Below, piece by piece: positions 7,562 to 15,395 of a stretch of DNA of 38,229 nucleotides (position 1 is its first letter; each line of letters starts with the position of its first letter). The translations under genes and the position numbers were made by a program. Below the pieces are notes generated by a model, which saw only the letters and a program-made list of their open reading frames with translations, had not been told where the DNA came from and did not search any database. This DNA is from JAFGDH01 sp964447525 (GTDB lineage Archaea > Aenigmatarchaeota > Aenigmatarchaeia > QMZP01 > QMZT01), in contig CAYUSU010000007.1 in the NCBI GenBank assembly GCA_964447525.1, forward strand, positions 1-38,229, in the 5' to 3' direction.

Positions 7562-8377
7562 ATGGGTATTAATTTCACATCTTATATCAGGGAAGGCTAT
7601 GGTAATTCAGTCACTGATATGGAAGATGCGCTGAAGTATCAGGAGATTAACAGGAGAGCTACCGCTTACTTTCACCCGGAGGGGGCGAACTTCGTTCTTT
7701 CAATTCACGGAGGAACGATGAACGTTTTCAGGGTGTTTCTGATCCCGGAGGGAAAGGAGCCCATAGATTTCGGCTTTTCGGAATATCCTTCCGTTAGATC
7801 CGGATGGCCAGTCGTTACGGGAAGGGATATGATAACACAGGAAAGTGATTTCATGGATTCCGCCGGGGCAAGGAATGCATATTTCGATTGTATGGAAAAG
7901 CTTATCGAAGACGGATGGGACAAGGCATGGATGATGATTGGCCCCGGTATGGAACAACTTACTCCCCATATTCTGAGTATCAAAAACAAAAGAGGCAGCT
8001 CTGCCCCAGTTGTCATATCCGAACCCATCGATTACGGGCTCCTGGGAAGCTCTCTCAGCGAAATGAACATGATAATAAATGAAATGGGTTACGGGGACAT
8101 GAACCTTATGGGTCTCCATCCTTCCGGACACGTGAACACAGCGCTGGAGAGGATAGAAATAATGAGAGACAACCCGAACCTCGTCCACGGAAAGTTCATG
8201 CTGGGTAAACAGGAAATCCCATCGGAAATAATGAAATATTCCGGAAGCGTTTATGCCGCCGTGGATTTCCAGGCAGCGGGACTTTACGGCTCCCCTGACG
8301 GGGATAACGAAAAAATCAGCAATATACTCTCCGGTTTCATGGATCCCGCCCATATGGACAATCTTTTCGTGATATGA
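7562..8377 (+). CDS. Hypothetical protein, 271 aa
   Basis: No known domain recognised. The protein is soluble, with an early strand region (NFVLSIHGGTMNVFRVFLIPEG), a central helix (ARNAYFDCMEKLIEDGWDKAWMMI) and a Met-rich composition. A TATA-like element (TTTATAAATAG) lies about 25 nt before the ATG, so the start is leaderless. A broken transporter follows 53 nt downstream. Confidence 0.6.
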   Translation: MGINFTSYIREGYGNSVTDMEDALKYQEINRRATAYFHPEGANFVLSIHGGTMNVFRVFLIPEGKEPIDFGFSEYPSVRSGWPVVTGRDMITQESDFMDSAGARNAYFDCMEKLIEDGWDKAWMMIGPGMEQLTPHILSIKNKRGSSAPVVISEPIDYGLLGSSLSEMNMIINEMGYGDMNLMGLHPSGHVNTALERIEIMRDNPNLVHGKFMLGKQEIPSEIMKYSGSVYAAVDFQAAGLYGSPDGDNEKISNILSGFMDPAHMDNLFVI

Positions 8378-8430
8378 TATGACAGTGAAACTCAACGCCT
8401 ACCTTTTCGGGGAGCAGGTTCCTGATTTTC

Positions 8431-9111
8431 GTGCTGGATTTTGATCTGACCCTTATCATCGCATCCGGCCTTATCTTTATTCTGGCATTTTTCTCTTATC
8501 TCGTCCCAAAAGTCAAGATCAGAAAGTTCAATTTCTGGGAATATAAGCAAAGCCTCTTCAGGAAGCCGGTCTTACTCCTCCTTTTACCGGTCTTCCTTTT
8601 CGGTACCCACTGGGGGGCTGAACAAACGTCCTACAGCCTGTTCCTGAGGGATTTTCTCGGTCTTGACTTGTTTTATTCGGGCATGTACATGGGATTCAGC
8701 CTCATGGCGATGGCGATAGGTGGATTATATGCAGGCAAGCGTATCAACAAGACCAGGCATCCCAAAAGAATATTCCTTACCGGAATACTGATGTCCGGGA
8801 TTTTTCATGTTTTTATGATCATTCAAAACGTTCCTTTGTCTTTCGTTTTCAGGCTCTTGCACGAAATCGGGGATGGATTGATGATGGTTTCGTATTACAT
8901 TATACTTGCGGATATATTCAAGAAGAAGATCATTTCAGGAGAATCCAGCATCGCCTATACCGTTCTCCTTGTTGGGTCAGTGGTGGGAGCTCCGATATAT
9001 GGACATATTGGTTTCGCTTACGGGTATCAGTGGCCTTTCCTTCTTTCAGGAATTACCACCCTTTTTTCCCTTGCCCTGATATTGATGTTTCAGAAGATGA
9101 TCAAATTCTGA
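8431..9111 (+). pseudogene. Truncated MFS transporter, C-terminal half only
   Basis: The 226 residues hold six to seven membrane helices. The order (one helix, a basic loop VPKVKIRKFNFWEYKQSLFRKP, then helices with GTHWGAEQTSYSLFL, a GG-YAGKRINK loop and a gate-like RLLHEIGDG) fits the last helix of the first half plus the whole second half of a 12-helix major facilitator protein. The first five helices are absent. The frame is open only from 8389 and the only plausible start is GTG 8431, with a weak GGGGAGCAGG 12 nt before it. Upstream DNA encodes an unrelated soluble protein. This is best read as a 5'-deleted gene; a functional half-size transporter cannot be excluded. Confidence 0.55.
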
Positions 9112-9182
9112 TCTTGGTTCATTCTGGAAAAGTCTGGCTTTTTAAATATTGTTCCGAAACTAAAACTTAAGGCGGGATTTTG

Positions 9183-9962
9183 ATGGATTTTAGAGTGTTA
9201 TCGTTTTTGTTCGTTCTTCTTCTTTTCATACCGTCCGTCCATTCACTCGAACTCGCCGGTTTTGAAAGCTTCTCTGTCTTCTTGGAAGCAGGTGAAGTGG
9301 AAGTGCTTGATGCCGAGGGACCTGCTTCCGTCGTTCTGGAGGTTTCCGTCAAAGAGAACGTGATCGACGGAGTCGTATCCGTCGCTTCATACACCGAGAA
9401 TCCCGTCGGGGCGGAAGTCGATGGGAAGGAATCTGTTAAGTTTATTGGCGTCCACGTGAACGATAAGATCTCCGGTAAACTGGAATTTATCGACCTGGAG
9501 ATACATTATACCGATCTGGAGACTGCCGGGGAAGGGGTAGACGAGAATACGCTCAGGATATACGAATGGAAGGTGATGGAAAAAGAATGGAGAATGCTGG
9601 GAACCGAACTCGACCTTCATAATAATATACTCAGGACCAGAATAAGGGAACCCGGCATGATTTCTGTTTATGGTAAAGAATGCACCCAAGCGGATGAATG
9701 TATAGAGAGATGGATTTGCTCTGACTGGGGAGAATGCATGAACGGTGTCAGGGACAGGATATGCGAGGACATAAGCGGCTGCGGAACGCAGGACGAAAAA
9801 CCCGGAGAATTCGAGGACTGCGACGAATCGGTGGATGGAATGCCTGCTACCGGAATGATAATTTCAGAAAGAACAAACTTGTTGGTTGTTGGGGTGGTGA
9901 TCTTTCTTGTTATTGTTCTCGCTGTCCTGATCTATCTCTTTACGGTAACTGTTAAAACCTAA
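9183..9962 (+). CDS. Surface protein with PGF-pre-PGF-like and thrombospondin-like parts, C-terminal anchor
   Basis: Residues 1-21 are a signal peptide (VLSFLFVLLLFIPSVHS). The middle part (LEIHYTD, GVDENTLRIYEWKVMEKEW, NNILRTRIREPGMISVYG) follows the archaeal PGF-pre-PGF domain pattern. Then comes a Cys-rich block (ERWICSDWGECMNGVRDRICED) like a thrombospondin type 1 repeat. Residues about 232-255 form a single membrane helix with a short tail. The protein is thus predicted to be an anchored cell-surface protein. The ATG at 9183 is used; GGCGGG lies 9-14 nt upstream and TTTAAATA about 35 nt upstream. Confidence 0.75.
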   Translation: MDFRVLSFLFVLLLFIPSVHSLELAGFESFSVFLEAGEVEVLDAEGPASVVLEVSVKENVIDGVVSVASYTENPVGAEVDGKESVKFIGVHVNDKISGKLEFIDLEIHYTDLETAGEGVDENTLRIYEWKVMEKEWRMLGTELDLHNNILRTRIREPGMISVYGKECTQADECIERWICSDWGECMNGVRDRICEDISGCGTQDEKPGEFEDCDESVDGMPATGMIISERTNLLVVGVVIFLVIVLAVLIYLFTVTVKT

Positions 9963-9979
9963 AAATTAGCCAGAAGCGC

Positions 9980-10318
9980 TTAATGATTATTTTTTCTTTT
10001 TGTTTTATTCTGACCCTTGCCTCTCTTTCCAGCTTCTTTCGTTTTAGATATCGTATACCCTTTGTCCACTTTGGACACTTCCATCGGATGCTTTACAACG
10101 TAATAGATCGCGACCAGAATGATAACTATCACGTATATCGTTACGAATATAAAGAAAGTGATCAGTATGAATGCCAGCACTCCCAGCGTAGCAACCGCAA
10201 GGAATGGAAGATAAGGCGACAGAAACATTATCATCTGCGGGCCGAAAACCAGCGCTAATATGACAGATAATACGAGTATCACTACTGCCAGCAGGACCGC
10301 CCCGCTCAGCGTCAGCAA
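9980..10318 (-). CDS. Membrane protein with basic tail, 112 aa
   Basis: Two or three long hydrophobic helices cover residues 5-75 and are followed by a strongly basic cytoplasmic tail rich in Lys (KTKRKNNH end). It lies 22 nt after the stop of the AIM24 gene on the same strand, so the two are probably cotranscribed. The start is uncertain: TTG 10318 is the first usable codon in frame, and an AGGAGATGAT sequence lies further upstream. No family recognised. Confidence 0.55.
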   Translation of the reverse strand: MLTLSGAVLLAVVILVLSVILALVFGPQMIMFLSPYLPFLAVATLGVLAFILITFFIFVTIYVIVIILVAIYYVVKHPMEVSKVDKGYTISKTKEAGKRGKGQNKTKRKNNH

Positions 10319-10340
10319 ATATTTTTTTTCAGGTATAATA

Positions 10341-11075
10341 TCATCTCCTGCTCATTGAACTCAGTATGGCTCCGGCAGCGAATCCCCCTGCAGCTCCCCG
10401 CCCATGCGGCATGTATTCGGAGAGCTTCCCCGCGAGCTCTGAAACGGGCATGCTCTGCACCCAGACCCTTCCGGGTCCCGTACATGTAGCCAGGAAAAGT
10501 CCTTCCCCGCCCCATATTATGTTCTTTACTCCTTTCACCCTCTCGACGGAATAGTCAACGGAAGCGTCGAACATGGCCAGGTTCCCTGTGTCAACGCGTA
10601 TCTTCTGTCCGGCCTTGAGTTTCAGTTCCGTAACCTCTCCGCCAACGTTGAAAAATGTTAGTCCTTCTCCTTTGAGTTTGATCAGTATTAACCCTTCCCC
10701 TCCAAGGAACCCTGCTCCTATTTTTCTGGTCCACGTTGCATCGAATGTTATCGAAGTCTCGGAACAGAGGAATGCGTCCTTCTGGGATATTATCTCGTCG
10801 CCTTTCTTCATCTTGACCGGGATGATCTTGCCGGGGAACTCGGAACCGAATGCCACCACACCTGGTCCGGCCTTGGGCGTGAATTCGACCAGGAAGAATG
10901 ATTCGCCTGCAAACTTCCTTTTGATCGATGCCCAGAAACCGCCCTTCATCTTGGTCTCCATCCTGACATTGTCGCTCATGTAAACGAGCCTTCCGCTCTC
11001 TGATATGATCTTTTCGTCTTGGGCAAGTTCGGTGTTAAGAATCTGCATCGTGGTTCCCTGGAGATCGTATTTCAT
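10341..11075 (-). CDS. AIM24 family protein (TIGR00266-like), 244 aa
   Basis: The whole length fits the AIM24/TIGR00266 family: a double beta-helix of Gly-rich strands, with VYMSDNVRMETKMKGG near 28-43, a Phe-rich FFLVEFTPKAGPGVVAF block, GGEGLILIKLKGEG, and a C-terminal Gly/Ala-rich helix (GRGAAGGFAAGA). These proteins are cytoplasmic or membrane-associated in bacteria and archaea, and the yeast member acts at the inner mitochondrial membrane; no enzyme activity is established. The length is typical. A small membrane protein follows on the same strand. Confidence 0.85.
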   Translation of the reverse strand: MKYDLQGTTMQILNTELAQDEKIISESGRLVYMSDNVRMETKMKGGFWASIKRKFAGESFFLVEFTPKAGPGVVAFGSEFPGKIIPVKMKKGDEIISQKDAFLCSETSITFDATWTRKIGAGFLGGEGLILIKLKGEGLTFFNVGGEVTELKLKAGQKIRVDTGNLAMFDASVDYSVERVKGVKNIIWGGEGLFLATCTGPGRVWVQSMPVSELAGKLSEYMPHGRGAAGGFAAGAILSSMSRR

Positions 11076-11155
11076 ATCTAATCTTTGTCTTCTTATGTTT
11101 AATAATTTTCAGGAAACAAAAAACCATTTAAAACTGAAATACCATTATAGATTGT

Positions 11156-11356
11156 ATGGTAAGTTGGCTGAAGAATCTGCGGGTGATGTATCATCAGAGA
11201 AGGATACAGGACCTTTCCCACGTGATCAGGGTGCTCAGGGACATGAAGCACGTTGACAACATAAAGCACATACACGACGAGGACATCCTTTTCTTCACGG
11301 GCAAGATGATGGCACACCTTGAGAAGATAAGGGATATCCGGGGCACGAAAATATAA
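11156..11356 (+). CDS. Small basic helical protein, 66 aa
   Basis: A His/Arg-rich, all-helical small protein (RVMYHQRRIQDLSHVIRVLRDMKHV...). A TATA-like CATTTAAAAC lies about 25-30 nt before the ATG, so translation is probably leaderless. No family recognised; nucleic-acid binding is possible from charge alone. Confidence 0.55.
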   Translation: MVSWLKNLRVMYHQRRIQDLSHVIRVLRDMKHVDNIKHIHDEDILFFTGKMMAHLEKIRDIRGTKI

Positions 11357-11393
11357 TTATTTCTTTTATTTGTAATGTTCCCAATTATAAACC

Positions 11394-11927
11394 ATGGTCT
11401 GGAAAAAGATAATCATTCACACCTTGCTGATATTCATAGCTACATGGATAATAGGAGCGATATTCTTCCCGATACATTCCGATCCGGGAGTAAGGGCGTT
11501 CCCTTTCATAGGAGACACATCCGCGTATTTCGTTCTACTCATAGTTCAGCTGGCGCTGGTGTGCGTGATAATCCCGATATTCTATTCATATTTCTTCGTA
11601 AAGACGTACGAAAGGAAGATGTTGCTGATCCCGCTGATATACGTGATTCTTTCGTTCACGATCTTCCTGTCCTTTTCGTACAATCAGGGAATGAGTTTCG
11701 GGGAAGTGATGCAGTTCGGAACAAACGAGACGATAGATTTCGATACGGGGATCATGACCAGCGTGTTCGCATCGAATCCCGTATCCACCTTCTCCTCGGC
11801 GGCTGAATATTCCTTCATGGAACGAAGCGAGATATTACCGTGGTATTTCAGCATAATGGCTGCAGTGATGGGACTGATCGCGTTTTTCCTGTCGTTCTAT
11901 CTGGGATTCATAAGAACCGGAGAATGA
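11394..11927 (+). CDS. Membrane protein with four helices, 177 aa
   Basis: Four hydrophobic helices are visible (about residues 5-26, 43-68, 75-97 and 149-172), with an extracytoplasmic loop of about 50 residues between the third and fourth that holds an Asn-X-Thr site (TNETIDF). The short loop between helices 2 and 3 (KTYERKM) is basic and so probably cytoplasmic. No family recognised. The next gene is convergent, with 1 nt between the stops. Confidence 0.65.
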   Translation: MVWKKIIIHTLLIFIATWIIGAIFFPIHSDPGVRAFPFIGDTSAYFVLLIVQLALVCVIIPIFYSYFFVKTYERKMLLIPLIYVILSFTIFLSFSYNQGMSFGEVMQFGTNETIDFDTGIMTSVFASNPVSTFSSAAEYSFMERSEILPWYFSIMAAVMGLIAFFLSFYLGFIRTGE

Positions 11928-11928
11928 T

Positions 11929-12510
11929 CTATCCTTTCAATAATTTGTTCAGTTTTTGCATTTCCGGGATAATTGGTTCAGGGGCATCTTCTATGCTTCC
12001 TGTGTATAGTTCTTTCCCATCAGAACAAACAATTATCTCGTTTTCATTCGTTCCTGCGTTGAAGGAAAAATCGGTGAGTGAACCGGGCGGGCTCCATCTG
12101 ATGTGCATGTTTTCTTCCGGTATGCCACTGTTTTTGACTATGTTCATGAATTTGATAATGGAGTTGAAATGAGTCGTTGCCATATCCATGTAACTTGGAG
12201 CTATTTCCTTTTCTCTCGGAGTTAATCCTTCCAGAAATATTTTGTAAGAATCCTTGCTGAAAAGACCTCCCAACGGGGTATATAATGAAACCCCTTCCGG
12301 ATCTCCGAAATATTTTAATGCTTTTTCGAAAAATACCAATGATCTGTTAACTTTGGAATTCATGAAATGTCCAGCATATGCTCCTTTCCCGTTTGCGGTT
12401 TCGGGGGCTAAAATTGAACCTATGCATGTTTTCAGTGGCGTGAATCTTGCGGTGCTTCCGCTGGGTATGTGTACCGCATAATCGTCTTCCGTGATTTTAT
12501 ATTCCGGCAT
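11929..12510 (-). CDS. Hypothetical protein with weak CheD-like pattern, 193 aa
   Basis: The protein is soluble. Near the N-terminus it reads LKTCIGSILAPE...AYAGHFMNS; a Cys followed about 18 residues later by a His in a GH-F context resembles the deamidase CheD, but the GSC order and the rest of the CheD motif are not conserved, so this is only a resemblance. ATG 12510 (MPEYK) is preferred over one two codons upstream. It shares an AT-rich divergent region with the PH-like gene. Confidence 0.55.
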   Translation of the reverse strand: MPEYKITEDDYAVHIPSGSTARFTPLKTCIGSILAPETANGKGAYAGHFMNSKVNRSLVFFEKALKYFGDPEGVSLYTPLGGLFSKDSYKIFLEGLTPREKEIAPSYMDMATTHFNSIIKFMNIVKNSGIPEENMHIRWSPPGSLTDFSFNAGTNENEIIVCSDGKELYTGSIEDAPEPIIPEMQKLNKLLKG

Positions 12511-12608
12511 GATCACCGCACCCTCAACTTTCTAATATTAACTACTTTATAGTTAAAATTATCCTTTATAAAGCTTATTTTTATGCTTTTTCGAACAATA
12601 GAGATAGT

Positions 12609-12941
12609 ATGGTAGACAAATACCTTAATTCTGGTGAGAAGGTGATTTTCGTGACCAAAAACGAGATCAGGGTAGGCGAGGACAAGGGATTCCGTGCATT
12701 CGTGACCAACCAGCGACTGATCTTCCTCAACCGTAGGGGATTCGTTTTCAAGAAGGACAAGATGAAGGATGCCCTTCTGAAGAACGTTAATGGTGTCAAC
12801 CTGGAAGAGAAGGGATTCCTTCGAAAGAGGAAGGAAATGGAGATCCGCTCGCACGGGGAGAACTTCAGGTTGTTCGGCGATCATTCAGACATGACCGATC
12901 TTCATCGCGTTATAAACGACCAGCTTGCGTCAATAGTTTAA
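12609..12941 (+). CDS. Bacterial-type PH-like domain protein, 110 aa
   Basis: The pattern of a bPH/YdbT-like pleckstrin-homology-type domain is clear: LNSGEKVIFVTKNEIR, then FVTNQRLIFLNRRGF (the conserved TN-RL strand), a KNVNGVNLEEKGF turn and a strand pair EMEIRSHGENFRLF, ending in a helix (DLHRVINDQLASI). Such domains sit in cytoplasmic or membrane-associated proteins of unknown role. The start is leaderless with TTTATAAAGC about 30 nt upstream. The stop overlaps the convergent gene by 4 nt. Confidence 0.75.
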   Translation: MVDKYLNSGEKVIFVTKNEIRVGEDKGFRAFVTNQRLIFLNRRGFVFKKDKMKDALLKNVNGVNLEEKGFLRKRKEMEIRSHGENFRLFGDHSDMTDLHRVINDQLASIV

Positions 12942-13345
12942 TGTCCCTGAACGCATTTTCCGGAGACATATAGTTCCACGCTGTCTTTTATTCTTCCGCT
13001 ATCCCTTTCTTCGACGCTTGCTGTCAAAACGACATTCTTGCCGGCGAAACTTTTCAGGCTGATCTCCTGATCGCACTTCATATAAGTAAGACCGGTTCCC
13101 ATGTTCTGTACGTAGGAACATTCAAGAGGGGAACCTACAGCGACGTTTGAACCCTTTTCCATGATGCTGAAATCCGCGTTTTTAAGTTCGTAACCGGTTG
13201 CCGTTACTACGAGATTAGTGCTCGTTCCTGTCCTTGATCCGTCTGCGGGTTCCAGTATTTCAATGCTTGGAACGTTGTCCTGTCCGAGTGCGTTCAGGGG
13301 CATGATAGCAAGCAAAAGGATAATTGTTACGAAAGCGTATTTCAT
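12938..13345 (-). CDS. Small secreted Ig-like protein, 135 aa
   Basis: A signal peptide (residues 1-21, ending NALGQ) is followed by a single bacterial-Ig-like beta-sandwich (PSIEILEPADGS, NLVVTATG, NVVLTASVEERDSG). Three Cys are present in the mature part. An unusually strong ribosome site (GGAGGTGGGAGG) directly precedes the ATG, in contrast to the leaderless genes nearby, so the mRNA has a leader. A TTCGG-N6-CCGAA palindrome lies 56-71 nt upstream. Confidence 0.75.
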   Translation of the reverse strand: MKYAFVTIILLLAIMPLNALGQDNVPSIEILEPADGSRTGTSTNLVVTATGYELKNADFSIMEKGSNVAVGSPLECSYVQNMGTGLTYMKCDQEISLKSFAGKNVVLTASVEERDSGRIKDSVELYVSGKCVQGH

Positions 13346-13352
13346 CCTCCCA

Positions 13353-13374
13353 CCTCCTGCTTGAGGATTGGAGG
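13353..13374 (-). promoter_or_regulatory. Possible leader hairpin over the ribosome site
   Basis: In the leader of the Ig-like secreted protein gene, CCTCC (13374-13370) can pair with the first GGAGG of the ribosome site (13357-13353) across a 12-nt loop. A second GGGAGG next to the ATG stays free. This could tune translation, but a 5-bp stem is short. Confidence 0.3.
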
Positions 13375-13400
13375 AAAGTCTTACCTGTGTTTCGGTTTTC

Positions 13401-13416
13401 TTCGGTTTTTACCGAA
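13401..13416. promoter_or_regulatory. TTCGG-N6-CCGAA palindrome, copy 1
   Basis: TTCGG TTTTTA CCGAA, with an extra TTCGG half-site at 13391-13395. It lies upstream of the minus-strand Ig-like secreted protein gene. The two other copies in the window sit 13 nt before a TATA box. Here the bases at that position (CAGGTAA on the minus strand) are a poor TATA, so the role is less sure. It also lies 12 nt past the stop of the preceding small gene and could be a hairpin end. Confidence 0.45.
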
Positions 13417-13427
13417 AAGAAAAAGAA

Positions 13428-13622
13428 TCAGATTTCGACTAAATTTGTATAAGATTTGAATTCTAACGGTATGCTTTGATTTGAAGAACTGCTGAATCTT
13501 AAAAAATGCGTTCTCGTGAATGTCGAGGGGTCTGCGCCTGGGCAAATGTAAGATATTTTCAGTTTTCCCTCTTCACCGGTTTCTTCCGGTATAAAATTGA
13601 AATATCCCACACATGATTTCAT
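13428..13622 (-). CDS. Small hypothetical protein, 64 aa
   Basis: A short strand-rich protein with two Cys (MKSCVGYFNFIPEE, KISYICPGADP). The ATG at 13622 has a TTAAATAAC element 31-38 nt upstream that overlaps the end of the Cys-rich lipoprotein gene. No family recognised and coding evidence is moderate. Confidence 0.4.
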   Translation of the reverse strand: MKSCVGYFNFIPEETGEEGKLKISYICPGADPSTFTRTHFLRFSSSSNQSIPLEFKSYTNLVEI

Positions 13623-13648
13623 GTTTTCACTATGACAATAGTTAGAAA

Positions 13649-14680
13649 TCAGTTATTTAACTGTTTCCCGTAACACCCTTCCGAAAAGTACTGGTCATCT
13701 GTGCAGACTGAACCGTCCGGAAGAACGCATTCGCCGTTGGAATATTCTCCGTACCTGTCCATGCAATCACCCTGCGCCGGCGGAAGCGTGCCTGGATATG
13801 TCCTCGAGTGACATTCCCTTTCTCTGCATATGTGATCAGTATTCAGGAAATCACACTGTTCGTCGCTCTGGCAGCATGAAGCGCAGTAACACTCGCCGGT
13901 TTCGCTGCATTTTGCGTTCGGATACAGGTGTGTGCATCCCATTCCCCTGCAGTCCGCGTTGAATTCGCATCCTCTCGTGAGTTGGTTGATCTTGACCGAT
14001 GTCGCCATTCCGTCCTCGACAACCACTATCCCTTCGTACGTGTCTACTACATCCTTCGTCGAAGAATCGGTAACGAAGCTGTAAACATATTCCCAGCAGA
14101 ACCGGCAGTCTATCTGTTTGACGCTCTGGAAGGTGATGTCTCTGCCGTTCTTGGTGATGTAAATGTCGCTCTTTCTTATCTCTTTCTCGGCGGTTATCTT
14201 GGACAATTCTGCGGTGTATGTCTTGATGAATTCCCCGAACGAATATTCGCATCCGAGTATCCCATACTGCAAATCACAGTCCATAGTGCAATCATTCGTT
14301 TCTTCCGGCCCCTCGCCGGTTCTGTAACATTCACAGTCGCATCTTGAGAGTACCGGCTCCCTCATGGGGATACAAAGATCAATTTCATCACAGAAACCCG
14401 GTTGCATTGCCATCCTGCATATATCGCTGTCCTGGCCCGGAGCAACGATAGGGCAGGAAATGACGGAATCATCGATCGCTACGAGCTCGAATCCCCTTCC
14501 CGGGGTGCCGTAAACGACCTTGAGATAATTATCAACGCAGGCGTGCACAGTTACCGCATCGGGATTCTCGCATATCGGTTCTGCCCGCTGAATGAAATAA
14601 CCCGTTATGCAACCCGAGTTGGCGATTATGAAGATCATGCCCAAAAGCACGAATATCCACAAGAATTTATGTGCAGCCAT
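13649..14680 (-). CDS. Cys-rich lipoprotein, 343 aa
   Basis: The signal segment (residues 6-24) ends NSGC, a lipobox. The exported part has more than 30 Cys in several clusters (CDCECYRTGE, CTMDCDL, CRFCWEY, CYCASCCQSDEQC), which suggests several disulphide-linked modules outside the cell. The centre is a separate alpha/beta part without Cys (about 150-205). Such Cys-rich surface lipoproteins are common in DPANN-type archaea, with no known function. Confidence 0.75.
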   Translation of the reverse strand: MAAHKFLWIFVLLGMIFIIANSGCITGYFIQRAEPICENPDAVTVHACVDNYLKVVYGTPGRGFELVAIDDSVISCPIVAPGQDSDICRMAMQPGFCDEIDLCIPMREPVLSRCDCECYRTGEGPEETNDCTMDCDLQYGILGCEYSFGEFIKTYTAELSKITAEKEIRKSDIYITKNGRDITFQSVKQIDCRFCWEYVYSFVTDSSTKDVVDTYEGIVVVEDGMATSVKINQLTRGCEFNADCRGMGCTHLYPNAKCSETGECYCASCCQSDEQCDFLNTDHICRERECHSRTYPGTLPPAQGDCMDRYGEYSNGECVLPDGSVCTDDQYFSEGCYGKQLNN

Positions 14681-14824
14681 ATCATTTCTATGATGGTTAA
14701 TTTTATATACTTTTCACCATATTATAGTAATTAATAAGTAAGATTTTTGATTAAAATGAACGGTATATAATGCCTATTTAAGAAAATACAGGATGGCGGA
14801 GCAATTAGAGACAATCGGTACTAC

Positions 14825-15142
14825 TTGCAATCTCATGAAATTGACTTTAACACGAAAAATTTTCTTGGAAAAAATATATATTCATATTCGAGATTTGGTT
14901 CTTCAACGAATGAAATACAAATGAGGGAGAACCCGGATGCAGATAATTCTTCCTCTTTCAAAGGGCCATTTCTTTCATTGAAAAAATGCGTTGAAAACGC
15001 ATTGGATTTTGCAGATAAATGGAGTTATGATATGGTTTTTCACAAGGGAGATAGCGATTATCTGCTTTTAACCGGGACTATCCGGGACGTTCTTGGTTCT
15101 GGAAAATACGATGACGTCGAAATCACCGTTTCTCCTTTTTAG
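14825..15142 (+). CDS. Hypothetical protein, start unclear or frameshifted
   Basis: From about 14816 the frame reads like a real protein (YYLQSHEIDFNTKNFLGKN, later DYLLLTGTIRDVLGSGKYDD). It has no ATG start; TTG 14825 is the first option, and the frame is open back to a stop near 14769. A TATA box (GGTATATAATGCC) points to ATG 14793, which opens a different frame (MAEQLETIG). A one-base indel between 14793 and 14825 would join the two. No family recognised. Confidence 0.5.
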   Translation: MQSHEIDFNTKNFLGKNIYSYSRFGSSTNEIQMRENPDADNSSSFKGPFLSLKKCVENALDFADKWSYDMVFHKGDSDYLLLTGTIRDVLGSGKYDDVEITVSPF

Positions 15143-15395
15143 TATGCAAAAAACGAAATCCTAAACAATTTTTATGAATGATTAATATTTCTGTTAACAC
15201 TGGGCTTAAACTACATGGTTTTTTATTTAATACGGCCTATAGTAATAATTCTTTCGGATATTTATCAATTTTATGGATTAGAATGGGGGGAAACGCTATT
15301 TCATTAATTTGAAATAATATTTTTTGTATGGACAATTAAATTAGAAAGACGTGAGATTTTTTTGTTTATTTTTTCCTAAAAGAAAATGAGCACTT
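15143..15395. other. AT-rich intergenic stretch without genes
   Basis: About 250 nt between the two convergent units. It is very A/T-rich, with T-runs (TTTTTTTG near 15357-15364) that could end transcription from either side. No credible coding frame, RNA gene or strong inverted repeat seen. Confidence 0.5.

Noticed and set aside
7700..8395. Minus-strand frame of 231 codons opposite the 271-residue hypothetical gene
   Set aside because: Its composition (many His, Phe and Tyr) is typical of antisense of a real gene, and it has no promoter. The plus-strand gene has a leaderless TATA start.
12938..12941. Four-base overlap of convergent genes at 12941 as a possible annotation error
   Set aside because: Both stops are clear (TAA on plus, TGA-type end on minus strand is in frame) and such overlaps are normal in compact genomes.
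14793..14924. ATG 14793 frame (43 codons, MAEQLETIG...) as an independent small gene
   Set aside because: Beyond the first ten codons the sequence reads as an out-of-frame shadow of the gene starting near 14825. Kept only as a frameshift possibility.
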